A stretch of 64,000 nucleotides of DNA from Xylocopa sonorina (taxonomy: Eukaryota; Arthropoda; Insecta; Hymenoptera; Apidae). Both the position numbers and the translations under genes were made by a program. The notes under the pieces are model-generated. The model had not been told where the DNA came from and ran no database searches. It worked only from the letters and a program-made list of their open reading frames with translations. Of this stretch, positions 1 through 13,081 are shown piece after piece. The stretch is taken from positions 434,001 to 498,000 of the forward strand of contig NW_027490116.1 of NCBI RefSeq assembly GCF_050948175.1, written 5' to 3'. Each line of letters opens with the position of its first letter. Position 1 is the first letter of the stretch.

Positions 1-59
1 TTGCAAGGAAGTGTCGCATTTACATTCAATTGAAGTGTAGACGAGGAATACATGACACT

Positions 60-2078
60 TCGCAAATCATATTATATCTTACCATGAAACATAGAAATGA
101 GATTCGATATCGCGTTTTAAGAAGCATTAGAAAGCTATTGCTACGATACGTAGACATCTGCAAATGCTATTTCCTAGCGAGGAAGTATCGCATTCACATT
201 CGTTTGAAGTGTAGACAAGGAATACGTAACACTTCGCAAATCATGTTATATCTTACCATGAAACATAGAAATGAGATTCGACATCGCGTTTTAAGAAGCA
301 TTAGAAAGCTATTGCTACGATACGTAGACATCTGCAAATGCTATTTCCTAGCGAGGAAGTATCGCATTCACATTCGTTTGAAGTGTAGACAAGGAATACA
401 TAACACTTCGCAAATCATGTTATATCTTACCATGAAACATAGAAATGAGATTCGACATCGCGTTTTAAGAAGCATTAGAAAGCTATTGCTACGATACGTA
501 GACATCTGCAAATGCTATTTCCTAGCGAGGAAGGATCGCATTCACATTCGTTTGAAGTGTAGACAAGGAATACATAACACTTCGCAAATCATGTTATATC
601 TTACCATGACACATAGAAATGAGATGCGATATCGCGTTTTAAGAATCACATGAACTCTACTGCTACGAGACGTAGACATCTGCATTCGCTATTTCCTTGC
701 AAGGAAGTGTCGCATTTACATTCATTTGAAGTGTAGACGAGGAATACATAACACTTCGCAAATCATATTACATCTTACCATGAAACATAGAAATGAGATG
801 CGATATAGCGCTTTAAGAAGCATTAGAACTCTATTGATACGATACCTAGACATCTGCAGACGCTATTTCCTAGCAAGGAAGTATCTCATTTACAATCATT
901 TGTAGTGTAGACGAGGAATACATGACACATCGCAAATCATATTATATCTTACCATGAAACATAGAAATGAGATTCGATATCGCGTTTTAAGAAGCATTAG
1001 AAAGCTATTGCTACGATACGTAGACATCTGCAAATGCTATTTCCTAGCGAGGAAGTATCGCATTCACATTCGTTTGAAGTGTAGACAAGGAATACGTAAC
1101 ACTTCGCAAATCATGTTATATCTTACCATGAAACATAGAAATGAGATTCGACATCGCGTTTTAAGAAGCATTAGAAAGCTATTGCTACGATACGTAGACA
1201 TCTGCAAATGCTATTTCCTAGCGAGGAAGTATCGCATTCACATTCGTTTGAAGTGTAGACAAGGAATACATAACACTTCGCAAATCATGTTATATCTTAC
1301 CATGAAACATAGAAATGAGATTCGACATCGCGTTTTAAGAAGCATTAGAAAGCTATTGCTACGATACGTAGACATCTGCAAATGCTATTTCCTAGCGAGG
1401 AAGGATCGCATTCACATTCGTTTGAAGTGTAGACAAGGAATACATAACACTTCGCAAATCATGTTATATCTTACCATGACACATAGAAATGAGATGCGAT
1501 ATCGCGTTTTAAGAATCACATGAACTCTACTGCTACGAGACGTAGACATCTGCATTCGCTATTTCCTTGCAAGGAAGTGTCGCATTTACATTCATTTGAA
1601 GTGTAGACGAGGAATACATAACACTTCGCAAATCATATTACATCTTACCATGAAACATAGAAATGAGATGCGATATAGCGCTTTAAGAAGCATTAGAACT
1701 CTATTGATACGATACCTAGACATCTGCAGACGCTATTTCCTAGCAAGGAAGTATCTCATTTACAATCATTTGTAGTGTAGACGAGGAATACATGACACAT
1801 CGCAAATCATATTATATCTTACCATGAAACATAGAAATGAGATTCGATATCGCGTTTTAAGAAGCATTAGAAAGCTATTGCTACGATACGTAGACATCTG
1901 CAAATGCTATTTCCTAGCGAGGAAGTATCGCATTCACATTCGTTTGAAGTGTAGACAAGGAATACGTAACACTTCGCAAATCATGTTATATCTTACCATG
2001 AAACATAGAAATGAGATTCGACATCGCGTTTTAAGAAGCATTAGAAAGCTATTGCTACGATACGTAGACATCTGCAAA
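60..2078 (+). repeat. 5-monomer (870 bp) higher-order repeat, 2.3 copies
   Basis: Bases 60-1208 and 930-2078 match base for base by eye at an offset of 870 bp, which is five monomers. The unit contains three monomers of the AGAAAGCTATTG type with GCGAGGAAGTATCGCATTC, then one with AAGAATCACATGAAC, then one with GATACCTAGAC. Left of 60 the two copies differ at several positions. At 2079 the third copy switches abruptly to a different monomer (CAAACG instead of CAAATG, then CCTTGCAAGG). Near-perfect identity implies recent amplification or conversion. Confidence 0.93.
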
Positions 2079-2687
2079 CGCTATTTCCTTGCAAGGAAGT
2101 GTCGCATTTACATTCATTTGAATCGTAGACGAGGAATGCATAACACTTCGCATTGAATATTATATCTTATCAGGAAACATAGATATGAGATGCAATATCT
2201 CGTTTTAAGAATCATATGAACTCTATTGCTACGATACGTAGACATCTGTAGACGCTATTTCCTTGCATGGAAGTGTCGCATTTACATTCATTTGAAGTGT
2301 GGACGAGGAATACGTAACACTTCGCAATGAATATTATATCTCATCATGAAACATAGATATGAGATGCAATATCTCGTTATAAGAAGCATTAGAACTCTAT
2401 TGCTACGATACGTTGACAACTGCAAACGCTATTTCCTTGCAAGGAAATGTCGCATTTACATTCATTTGAAGTGTAGACGAGAAATACATAACACTTCGCA
2501 AATCATATTATATCTTACCATGGAACATAGAAATGACATGCGATATTGCGTTTTAAGGAGCATTAGAACTCTATTGCTACGATACCTAGACATCTGCAGA
2601 CGCTATTTCCTAGCAAGGAAGTGTCGCATTTACATTCATTTGAAGTGTAGACGTGGAATACATGATACTTCGCAAATCATATTATAT

Positions 2688-2692
2688 CTATA
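2688..2692 (+). other. One-base insertion in monomer (ATCTATACC), copy 1
   Basis: Most monomers read ATATCTTACCATG here; this one reads ATATCTATACCATG, one base longer. The monomer frame shifts by +1 at this point. Confidence 0.85.
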
Positions 2693-4602
2693 CCATGAAA
2701 CATAGAAATGGGATTCGATATCGCGTTTTAAGAAGCATTAGAAAGCTATTGCTACGAGACGTAGATATCTGCAAACGCTATTTCCTAGCGAGGAAGTATC
2801 GCATTCACATTCATTTGAAGTGTAGACGAGGAAAACATAACACATCGCAAATCATGTTATATCTTACCAATGAACATAGAAATGAGGTGCGATATCGCGT
2901 TTTAAGAAGCAGTAGAGCACTATTGCTACGATAGGTAGACATTTGCAAACGCTATTTCCCAGCAAAGAAGTGTCGCATTTACATTCATTTGAAGTGTAGA
3001 CGAGGAATACATAACACTTCGCAAATCATATTATATCTTACCATGAAACATAGAAATGAGATGCGATATCGCGTTTTATGAAGCATTAGAACTCTATTGC
3101 TACGATACGTAGACATCTGCAAACGCTATTTCCTAGCGAGGAAGTGTCGCATTCACATTCATTTGAATTGTAGACGAGGAATACATAACACTTCGCAAAT
3201 CATATTATATCTTACCATGAAACGTAGAAGTGAGATGCAATATAGCGTTTTTAGAATCATAAGAACTCTATTGCTACGATACGTAGACATCTGCAAATGC
3301 TATTTCCTTGCATGGAAGTGTCGCATTTACATTCATCTGAATCGTAGACGACGAATGCATAACACTTCGCAATGAATATTATATCTTATCATCAAACATA
3401 GATATGAGATGCAATATCTCGTTTTATGAAGCATTAGAAAGCTATTGCTACGATACGTAGACATCTGCAAACGCTATTTCCTAGCGAGGAAGTATCGCAT
3501 TCACATTCATTTGATGTGTAGACGAGGAATACATAACACTTCGCAAATCATGTTATATCTTACCATGAAACATAGAAATGAGATGCGATATCGCGTTTTA
3601 AGAATCATTTGAACTCTATTGCTACGATACGTAGACATCTGCAATCGCTATTTCCTTGCAAGGAAGTGTCGCATTAACATTCATTTGAAGTGTAGACGAG
3701 GAATACATGATACTTCGCAAATCATATTATATCTTACCATGAAACATAGAAATGAGATGCGATATCGCGTTTTAAGAAGCATTAGAACACTATTTCTACG
3801 ATAGGTAGACATTTGCAAACGCTATTTCCTAGCAAAGAAGTGTCGCATTTACATTCATTTGAAGTGTAGACGAGGAATACATAACACTTCGCAAATCATA
3901 TTATATCTTACCATGAAGCATTGAAATGAGATGCGATGTCGCGTTTTAAGAAGCATTAGAACTCTATTGCTACGATACCTAGACATCTGCAGACGCTATT
4001 TCCTAGCAAGGAAGTGTCGCATTTACAATCATTTGAAGTGTAGACGAGGAATACGTGATACTTCGCAAATCATATTATATCTTATCATGAAACATAGAAA
4101 TGAGATGCGATATCGCGTTTTAAGAAGCATTAGAACTCTATTGCTACGATACGTAGACAACTGCAAACGCTATTTCCTAGCGAGGAAGTGTCGCATTCAC
4201 ATTCATTTGAAGTGTAGACGAGGAATACATGACACTTCGCAAATCATATTATATCTTACCATGAAACATAGAAATGAGATGCGATATCGCGTTTTAAGAA
4301 GCATTAGAACACTATTGCTACGATAGGTAGACATTTGCAAACGCTATTTCCTAGCAAAGAAGTGTCGCATTTACATTCATTTGAAGTGTAGACGAGGAAT
4401 ACATAACACTTCGCAAATCATATTATATCTTACCATGAAACATAGAAATGACATGCGATATTGCGTTTTAAGAAGCATTAGAACTCTATTGCTGCGATAC
4501 CTAGACATCAGCAGACGCTATTTCCTAGCAAGGAAGTGTCGCATTTACATTCATTTGAAGTGTAGACGAGGAATACATGATACTTCGCAAATCATATTAT
4601 AT

Positions 4603-4607
4603 CTATA
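4603..4607 (+). other. One-base insertion in monomer (ATCTATACC), copy 2
   Basis: This is the same insertion as at 2688-2692. It lies 1,915 bp downstream, which is 11 monomers plus the one inserted base, so the two are copies of one event. Confidence 0.85.
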
Positions 4608-4977
4608 CCATGAAACATAGAAATGAGATTCGATATCGCGTTTTAAGAAGCATTAGAAAGCTATTGCTACGATACGTAGATATCTGCAAACGCTATTTCC
4701 TAGCGAGGAAGTGTCGCATTCACATTCATTTGGAGTGTAGACGAGGAATACGTAACACTTCGCAAATCATGTTATATCTTACCATGAAACATAGAAATGA
4801 GATGCGATATCGCGTTTTAAGAATCATATGAACTCTATTGCTACGATACGTAGACATCTGCAATCGCTATTTCCTTGCAAGGAAGTGTCGCATTTACTTT
4901 CATTTGAAATGTAGACGAGGAATACATAACACTTCGCAAATCATATTATATCTTACCATGAAACATAGAAATGAGAT

Positions 4978-4987
4978 GCGATATCGC
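4978..4987. repeat. Dyad 1: 10-bp palindrome GCGATATCGC (example copy)
   Basis: This is a perfect 10-bp palindrome, present in most monomers. A second monomer class replaces it with GCAATATCTC, which has lost the symmetry. It could be a protein-binding dyad or simply a sequence accident copied by amplification. Confidence 0.75.
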
Positions 4988-5014
4988 GTTTTAAGAAGCA
5001 CTAGAACTCTATTG

Positions 5015-5027
5015 CTACGATACGTAG
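5015..5027. repeat. Dyad 2: CTACG-ATA-CGTAG inverted repeat (example copy)
   Basis: Five-base arms CTACG and CGTAG flank a three-base spacer. Monomers carrying GATACCTAG or GATAGGTAG instead of GATACGTAG lose an arm pair, so the dyad is specific to certain monomer subtypes. Confidence 0.7.
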
Positions 5028-5044
5028 ACATCTGCAAACGCTAT

Positions 5045-5058
5045 TTCCTTGCAAGGAA
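5045..5058. repeat. Dyad 3: 14-bp perfect palindrome TTCCTTGCAAGGAA (example copy)
   Basis: This is the strongest symmetry in the monomer, a perfect 14-bp palindrome. Common variants TTCCTAGCAAGGAA and TTCCTAGCGAGGAA break the centre but keep the outer TTCCT/AGGAA arms. Its centre lies about 30 bp from the centre of dyad 2. Confidence 0.8.
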
Positions 5059-5759
5059 GTGTCGCATTTACATTCACTTGAATCGTAGACGAGGAATACA
5101 TAACACTTCGCCAATCATATTATATCTTACCATGAAGCATAGAAATGAGATGCGATATCGCGTTTTAAGTAGCATTAGAACTCTATTGCTACGATACCTA
5201 GATATCGGCAGACGCTATTTCCTAGCAAGGAAGTGTCGCATTTACATTCATTTGAAGTGTAGACGAGGAATACATGATACTTCGCAAATCATATTATATC
5301 TTACCATGAAACATAGAAATGAGATTCGATATCGCGTTTTAAGAAGCATTAGAAAGCTATTGCTACGATACGTAGACATCTGCAAACGCTATTTCCTAGC
5401 GAGGAAGTATCGCATTCACATTCATTTGAAGTGTAGACGAGGAGTACATAACGCTTCGCAAATCATGTTATATCTTACCATGAAACATAGAAATGAGATG
5501 CGATATCGCGTTTTAAGAATCATATGAACTCTATTGCCACGATACGTACACATCTGCAATCGCTATTTCCTTGCAAGGAAGTGTCGCATTTACATTCATT
5601 TGAAGAGTAGACGAGGAATACATAACACTTCGCAAATCATATTATATCTTTCCATGAAGCATAGAAATGAGATGCGATATCGCGTTTTAAGTAGCATTAG
5701 AACTCTATTGCTACGATACCTAGACATCGGCAGACGCTATTTCCTAGCAAGGAAGTGTC

Positions 5760-8700
5760 GCATTTACATTCATTTGAAGTGTAGACGAGGAATACATAAC
5801 ACTTCGCAAATCATATTATATCTTACCATGAAACATAGAAATGAGATGCGATATCGCGTTTTAAGAAGCATTAGAACTCTATTGCTACGATACCTAGACA
5901 TCTGCAGACGCTATTTCCTAGCAAGGAAGTGTCGCGTTTACATTCATTTGAAGTGTAGACGAGGAATACATGACACATCGCAAATCATATAATATCTTGC
6001 CATGAAACATAGAAATGAGATGCGATATCGCGATTTAAGAATCATAAGAACTATATTGCTACGATGCGTAGACATCTGCATACGCTATATCCTTGCAAGG
6101 AAGTGTCGCATTTACATTCATTTGAAGTGCAGACGAGGAATGCAAAACACTTCGCAAAGAATATTATATCTTATCATGAAACATAGATAAGAGATGCAAT
6201 ATCTCTTTTTAAGAAGCATTTGAACTCTATTGCTTCGATACGTAGACATCTGCAAACGCTATTTCCTAGCAAGGAAGTGTCGCATTTACATTCATTTGAA
6301 GTGTAGACGAGGAATACATAACACTTCGCCAATAATATTATATCTTACCATGAAACATAGAAATGAGATGCGATATCGCGTTTTAAAAAGCATTAGAACA
6401 CCATTGCTACGATATGTAGACATTTGCAAACGCTATTTCCTTGCAAGGAAGTGCCGCATTTACATTCATTTGAAGTGTAGACGAGGAATACATAACACTT
6501 CGCAAATCATATTATATCTTACCATGAAACATAGAAATGAGATGCGATATCGCCTTTTAAGAAGCATTAGAGCTCTATTGCTACGATACGTAGACATCTG
6601 CAAACGCTATTTCCTTGAAAGGAAGTGTCGCATTTACATACATTTGAAACGTAGACGAGGAATGCATAACACTTCGCAATGAATATTATATCTTATCAAG
6701 AAACATAGATATGAGATGCAATATCTCGTTTTAAGAAGCATTTGAACTCTATTGCTTCGATACGTAGACATCTGCAAACGCTATTTCCTTGCAAGGTAGT
6801 GTCGCATTTACATTCATTTGAATCGTAGACGAGGAATGCATAACACTTCGCAAAGAATATAATATCTTATCATGAGACATAGGTAAGAGATGCAATATCT
6901 CGTTTTAAGAAGCATTTGAACTCTATTGCTTCGATACGTAGACATCTGCAAACGCTATTTCCTAGCAACGAAGTGTCGCATTTACATTCATTTGAAGTGT
7001 AGACGAGGACTACATAACACTTCGCAAATCATATTATATCTTACCATGAAACATAGAAATGAGATGCGATATCGCGTTTTAAGAGCCATTAGAACTCTAT
7101 TGCTACGACACCTATAAATCTGCAGACGCTATTTCCTAGCAAGGTAGTGTCGCATTTACATTCATTTGAAGTGTAGACGAGGAATACATAACACTTCGCA
7201 AATCATATTATATCTTACCATGAAACATTGAAATGAGTTCCGATATCGCGTTTTAAGAATCATAAGAACTCTATTGCTACGATACGTAGACATCTGCAAA
7301 CGCTATTTCCTTGCAAGGAAGTGTCGCATTTACATTCATTTGAAGCGTGGACGGGGAATACATGACACTTCGCAAATCATATTATATCTTACCATGAAAC
7401 ATAGAAATGAGATGCGCTATCGCGTTTCAAGAAGCATCAGAAATCCATTGCTACGATGAGTAGACATCTGCAAACGCTATTTCCGTGCAGGGAAGTGTCG
7501 CATTTACATTCATTTGAAGTGTAGACGAGGAATACATTACACTTCGCAAATCATATTATATCTTACCATGAATCATAGAAGTGAGATGCGATATCGCGTT
7601 TTAAGAAGCATCAGAAATCCATTGCTACGATACGTAGACATCAGCAAACGCTATTTCCTTGCAAGAAAGTGTCGCATTTACATTCATTTGAAGTGTAGAC
7701 GAGGAATACATAACACTTCGCAAATCATATTATATCTTACCATGAAACATAGAAATGAGATGCTATAACGCGTTTTAAGGATCATAAGAACACTATTGCT
7801 ACGATACCTAGACATCTTGAAACGCTATTTCCTAGCAAGGAAGTGTCGCATTTACATTCATTTGAAGTGTAGACGAGGAATACATAACACTTCGCAAATC
7901 ATATTATATCTTACCATGAAACATAGAAATGAGATGCGATATCGCGATTTAAGAAGCATTAGAACTCTATTGCTACGATACCCAGACATCTGCAGACGCT
8001 ATTTCCTAGCAAGGAAGTGTCGCATTTACATCCATTTGAAGTGTAGACGAGGAATAGATGACACTTCGCAAATCATATAATATCTTGCCATGAAACATAG
8101 AAATGAGATGCGATATCGCGATTTAAGAATCATAAGAACTATATTGCTACGATACGTAGACATCTGCATACGCTATATCCTTGCAAGGAAGTGTCGCATT
8201 TACATTCATTTGAAGTGCAGACGAGGAATGCAAAACACTTCGCAAAGAATATTATATCTTATCATGAAACATAGATAAGAGATGCAATATCTCTTTTTAA
8301 GAAGCATTTGAACTCTATTGCTTCGATACGTAGACATCTGCAAACGCTATTTCCTAGCAAGGAAGTGTCGCATTTACATTCATTTGAAGTGTAGACGAGG
8401 AATACATAACACTTCGCCAATCATATTATATCTTACCATGAAACATAGAAATGAGATGCGATATCGCGTTTTAAGAAGCATTAGAACACCATTGCTACGA
8501 TATGTAGACATTTGCAAACGCTATTTCCTTGCAAGGAAGTGTCGCATTTACATTCATTTGAAGTGTAGACGAGGAATACATAACACTTCGCAAATCATAT
8601 TATATGTTACCATGAAACATAGAAATGAGATGCGATATCGCCTTTTAAGAAGCATTAGAGCTCTATTGCTACGATACGTAGACATCTGCAAACGCTATTT

Positions 8701-9836
8701 CCTTGAAAGGAAGTGTCGCATTTACATACATTTGAAACGTAGACGAGGAATGCATAACACTTCGCAATGAATATTATATCTTATCAAGAAACATAGATGT
8801 GAGATGCAATATCTCGTTTTAAGAAGCATTTGAACTCTATTGCTTCGATACGTAGACATCTGCAAACGCTATTTCCTTGCAAGGTAGTGTCGCATTTACA
8901 TTCATTTGAATCGTAGACGAGGAATGCATAACACTTCGCAAAGAATATAATATCTTATCATGAGACATAGGTAAGAGATGCAATATCTCGTTTTAAGAAG
9001 CATTTGAACTCTATTGCTTCGATACGTAGACATCTGCAAACGCTATTTCCTAGCAACGAAGTGTCGCATTTACATTCATTTGAAGTGTAGACGAGGACTA
9101 CATAACACTTCGCAAATCATATTATATCTTACCATGAAACATAGAAATGAGATGCGATATCGCGTTTTAAGAGCCATTAGAACTCTATTGCTACGACACC
9201 TATAAATCTGCAGACGCTATTTCCTAGCAAGGTAGTGTCGCATTTACATTCATTTGAAGTGTAGACGAGGAATACATAACACTTCGCAAATCATATTATA
9301 TCTTACCATGAAACATAGAAATGAGTTCCGATATCGCGTTTTAAGAATCATAAGAACTCTATTGCTACGATACGTAGACATCTGCAAACGCTATTTCCTT
9401 GCAAGGAAGTGTCGCATTTACATTCATTTGAAGCGTGGACGGGGAATACATGACACTTCGCAAATCATATTATATCTTACCATGAAACATAGAAATGAGA
9501 TGCGCTATCGCGTTTCAAGAAGCATCAGAAATCCATTGCTACGATGAGTAGACATCTGCAAACGCTATTTCCATGCAGGGAAGTGTCGCATTTACATTCA
9601 TTTGAAGTGTAGAGGAGGAATACATGACACTTCGCAAATCATATTATATCTTACCATGAATCATAGAAGTGAGATGCGATATCGCGTTTTAAGAAGCATC
9701 AGAAATCCATTGCTACGATACGTAGACATCAGCAAACGCTATTTCCTTGCAAGAAAGTGTCGCATTTACATTCATTTGAAGTGTAGACGGGGAATACATA
9801 ACACTTCGCAAATCATATTATATCTTACCATGAAAC
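5760..9836 (+). repeat. 12-monomer (2,088 bp) higher-order repeat, two copies
   Basis: Sequence from about 5760 recurs 2,088 bp downstream with few substitutions until about 9836, where the second copy changes to an AAACATGGGAATGAG monomer. A marker monomer containing CATACGCTATATCCTTGCA starts the shared unit at 6002 and 8090. The unit also carries three consecutive stop-bearing monomers (CATTTGAACTCTATTGCTTC) and one with GGACGGGGAATACATGAC. Small differences between copies include CGATGCGTAG versus CGATACGTAG and a one-base stop-creating change near 7228. Confidence 0.88.
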
Positions 9837-11425
9837 ATGGGAATGAGATGCGATATCGCGTTCTAAGAATCATAAGGACTCTATTGCTACGATACGTAGA
9901 CATCTGCAAACGCTATTTCCCTGCAAGGAAGTGTCGCATTTACATTCATTTGAACCGTAGAAGAGGAATGCAAAACACTTCGCAAAGAATATTATATCTT
10001 ATCATGAAACATAGATAAGAGATGCAATATCTCTTTTTAAGAAGCATTTGAACTCTATTGCTTCGATAGGTAGACATCTGCAAACGCTATTTCCTAGCAA
10101 GGAAGTGTCGCATTTACATTCATTTGAAGTGTAGACGAGGAATACATAACACTTCGCCAATCATATTATATCTTACCATGAAACATAGAAATGAGATGCG
10201 ATATAGCGTTTTAAGAAGCATTAGAACACCATTGCTACGATATGTAGACATTTGCAAACGCTATTTCCTTGCAAGGAAGTGTCGCATTTACATTCATTTG
10301 AAGTGTAGACGAGGAATACATAACACTTCGCAAATCATATTATATCTTACCATGAAACATAGAAATGAGATGCGATATCGCGTTTTAAGAAGCATTAGAA
10401 CTGTATTGCTACGATACCTAGATATCTGCAGACGCTATTTCCTAGCAAGGAAATGTCGCATTTACATTCATTTGAAGTGTAGACGAGGAATACATAACAC
10501 TTCGCAAATCATATTATATCTTACCATGAAACATAGAAATGAGATGCGATATCGCGTTTTAAGAAGCATTAGAACTCTATTGCTACGATACCTAGACATC
10601 TGCAGACGCTATTTCCTAGCAAGGAAGTGTCGCATTTACATTCATTTGAAGTGTAGACGAGGAATACATAACACTTCGCAAATCATATAATATCTTGCCA
10701 TGAAACATAGAAATGAGATGCGATATCGCGATTTAAGAATCATAAGAACTATATTGCTACGATACGTAGATATCTGCATACGCTATATCCTTGCAAGGAA
10801 GTGTCGCATTTACATTCATTTGAAGTGCAGACGAGGAATACATAACACTTCGCAAATCATATTATATCTTACCATGAAACATGGGAATGAGATGCGATAT
10901 CGCGTTCTAAGAATCATAAGGACTCTATTGCTACGATACGTAGACATCTGCAAACGCTATTTCCCTGCAAGGAAGTGTCGCATTTACATTCATTTGAACC
11001 GTAGAAGAGGAATGCAAAACACTTCGCAAAGAATATTATATCTTATCATGAAACATAGATAAGAGATGCAATATCTCTTTTTAAGAAGCATTTGAACTCT
11101 ATTGCTTCGATACGTAGACATCTGCAAACGCTATTTCCTAGCAAGGAAGTGTCGCATTTACATTCATTTGAAGTGTAGACGAGGAATACATAACACTTCG
11201 CCAATCATATTATATCTTACCATGAAACATAGAAATGAGATGCGATATAGCGTTTTAAGAAGCATTAGAACACCATTGCTACGATATGTAGACATTTGCA
11301 AACGCTATTTCCTTGCAAGGAAGTGTCGCATTTACATTCATTTGAAGTGTAGACGAGGAATACATAACACTTCGCAAATCATATTATATCTTACCATGAA
11401 ACATAGAAATGAGATGCGATATCGC
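9800..11425 (+). repeat. 6-monomer duplication (offset 1,044 bp)
   Basis: About 580 bp at 9800-10381 recurs at 10844-11425, an offset of exactly six monomers. Both copies carry the rare variants AAACATGGGAATGAG, TTTCCCTGCAAGG and AACCGTAGAAGAGG. The copies differ at GATAGGTAG versus GATACGTAG, so only one carries a stop there. The inserted monomers between them resemble the CCTAGACATCTGCAGACG subtype. Confidence 0.8.
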
Positions 11426-13081
11426 CTTTTAAGAAGCATTAGAGCTCTATTGCTACGATACGTAGACATCTGCAAACGCTATTTCCTTGCAAGGAAGTGT
11501 CGCATTTACATTCATTTGAAACGTAGACGAGGAATGCATAACACTTCGCAATGAATATTATATCTTATCAAGAAACATAGATATGAGATGCAATATCTCG
11601 TTTTAAGAAGCATTTGAACTCTATTGCTTCGATACGTAGACATCTGCAAACGCTATTTCCTTGCAAGGTAGTGTCGCATTTACATTCATCTGAAACGTAG
11701 ACGAGGAATGCATAACACTTCGCAAAGAATATAATATCTTATCATGAGACATAGGTAAGAGATGCAATATCTCGTTTTAAGAAGCATTTGAACTCTATTG
11801 CTTCGATACGTAGACATCTGCAAACGCTATTTCCTAGCAACGAAGTGTCGCATTTACATTCATTTGAAGTGTAAACGAGGACTACATAACACTTCGCAAA
11901 TCATACTATATCTTACCATGAAACATAGAAATGAGTTCCGATATCGCGTTTTAAGAATCATAAGAACTCTATTGCTACGATACGTAGACATCTGCAAACG
12001 CTATTTCCTTGCAAGGAAGTGTCGCATTTACATTCATTTGAAGTGTAGACGAGGAATACATAACACTTCGCAAATCATATTATATCTTACCATGAAACAT
12101 AGAAATGAGATGCGATATCGCGTTTTAGGAAGCATTAGAACACTATTGCTACGATAGGTAGACATTTGCAAACGCTATTTCCTTGCAAGGAAGTGTCGCA
12201 TTTACATTCATTTGAAGTGTAGACGAGGAATACATAACACTTCGCAAATCATATTATATCTTACCATGAAACATAGAAATGGGATGCGATATCGCGTTTT
12301 AAGAAGCATTAGAACTCTATTGCTACGATACCTAGACATCTGCGGACGCTATTTCCTAGCAAGGAAGTATCGCATTTACATTCATTTGAAGTGTAGACGA
12401 GGAATACATAACACTTCGCAAATCATATTACATCTTACCATGAAACATAGAAATGAGATGCGATATCGCGTTTTAAGAAGCATTAGAACTGTATTGCTAC
12501 GATACCTAGACATCTGCAAACGCTATTTCCTTGCAAGGAAGTGTCGCATTTACTTTCATTTGAAGTCTAGACGAGGAATACACACCACTTCGCAAATCAT
12601 ATTATATCATACCATGAAACATAGAAATAAGATCCGATATCCCGTTTTAAGAATCATAAGAACTCTATTGCTACGATACGTAGACATCTGCAAACGCTAT
12701 TTCCTTGCAGGGACGTGTCGCATTTACATTCATTTGAAGTGTAGACGAGGAATACATGACACTTCGCAAATCATATTATATCTTACCATGAAACATAGAA
12801 ATGAGATGCGATATCGCGTTTTAAGAAGCATTAGAACTCTATTGCTACGATACCTAGACATCTGCAAACGCTATTTCCTTGGAAGGAAGTGTCGCATTTA
12901 CATTCATTTGAAGTGTAGACGAGGAATACATGACACTTCGCAAATCATATTATATCTTACCATGAAACATAGAAATGAGATGCGATATCGCGTTTTAGGA
13001 AGCATTAGAACACTATTGCTACGATAGGTAGACATTTGCAAACGCTATTTCCTTGCAAGGAAGTGTCGCATTTACATTCAT
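11426..13081 (+). repeat. Satellite monomers linking two HOR blocks
   Basis: About ten monomers with no clean local period. They include the stop-bearing CATTTGAACTC monomers, an AGCAACGAAGTGTCGC monomer near 11836, and copies with TTAGGAAGCATTAG followed by GATAGGTAGACATTTGC. The same variants recur inside the 23-monomer unit to the right, so this looks like a relative of that unit rather than a separate family. Confidence 0.7.

Larger units (their letters stand above)
4958..5131 (+). repeat. Representative near-consensus 174-bp monomer
   Basis: This copy illustrates the monomer, phased at the ATG of ATGAAACAT; the next copy starts at 5132. In monomer coordinates it carries a GCGATATCGC dyad at 21-30, a CTACG-ATA-CGTAG inverted repeat at 58-70 and the 14-bp palindrome TTCCTTGCAAGGAA at 88-101. 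The second half has no obvious dyad and ends in an AT-rich stretch with ATTATATCTTACC. Read in frame from its ATG the monomer has no stop codon and gives 58 residues. The phase was chosen for convenience and no biological start is implied. Confidence 0.9.
2079..5760 (+). repeat. Diverged, irregular monomer block
   Basis: About 21 monomers without a clean higher-order period, with more private substitutions than the blocks on either side. A faint 11-monomer duplication is visible: the rare variant GACATGCGATATTGCG occurs near 2533 and again near 4449, and each is followed about 150 bp later by the same one-base insertion in ATATCTATACC. The two copies differ at several other positions, so this duplication is older than the neighbouring 870-bp repeat. 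Confidence 0.75.

Noticed and set aside
4978..5120. CENP-B box
   Set aside because: The nearest candidates, around CTTCGCAAATCATATTA and GCTTCGATACGTAGACA, lack the CGGG core and the required internal A of the CENP-B box pattern on this strand, and I saw no match on the other strand.
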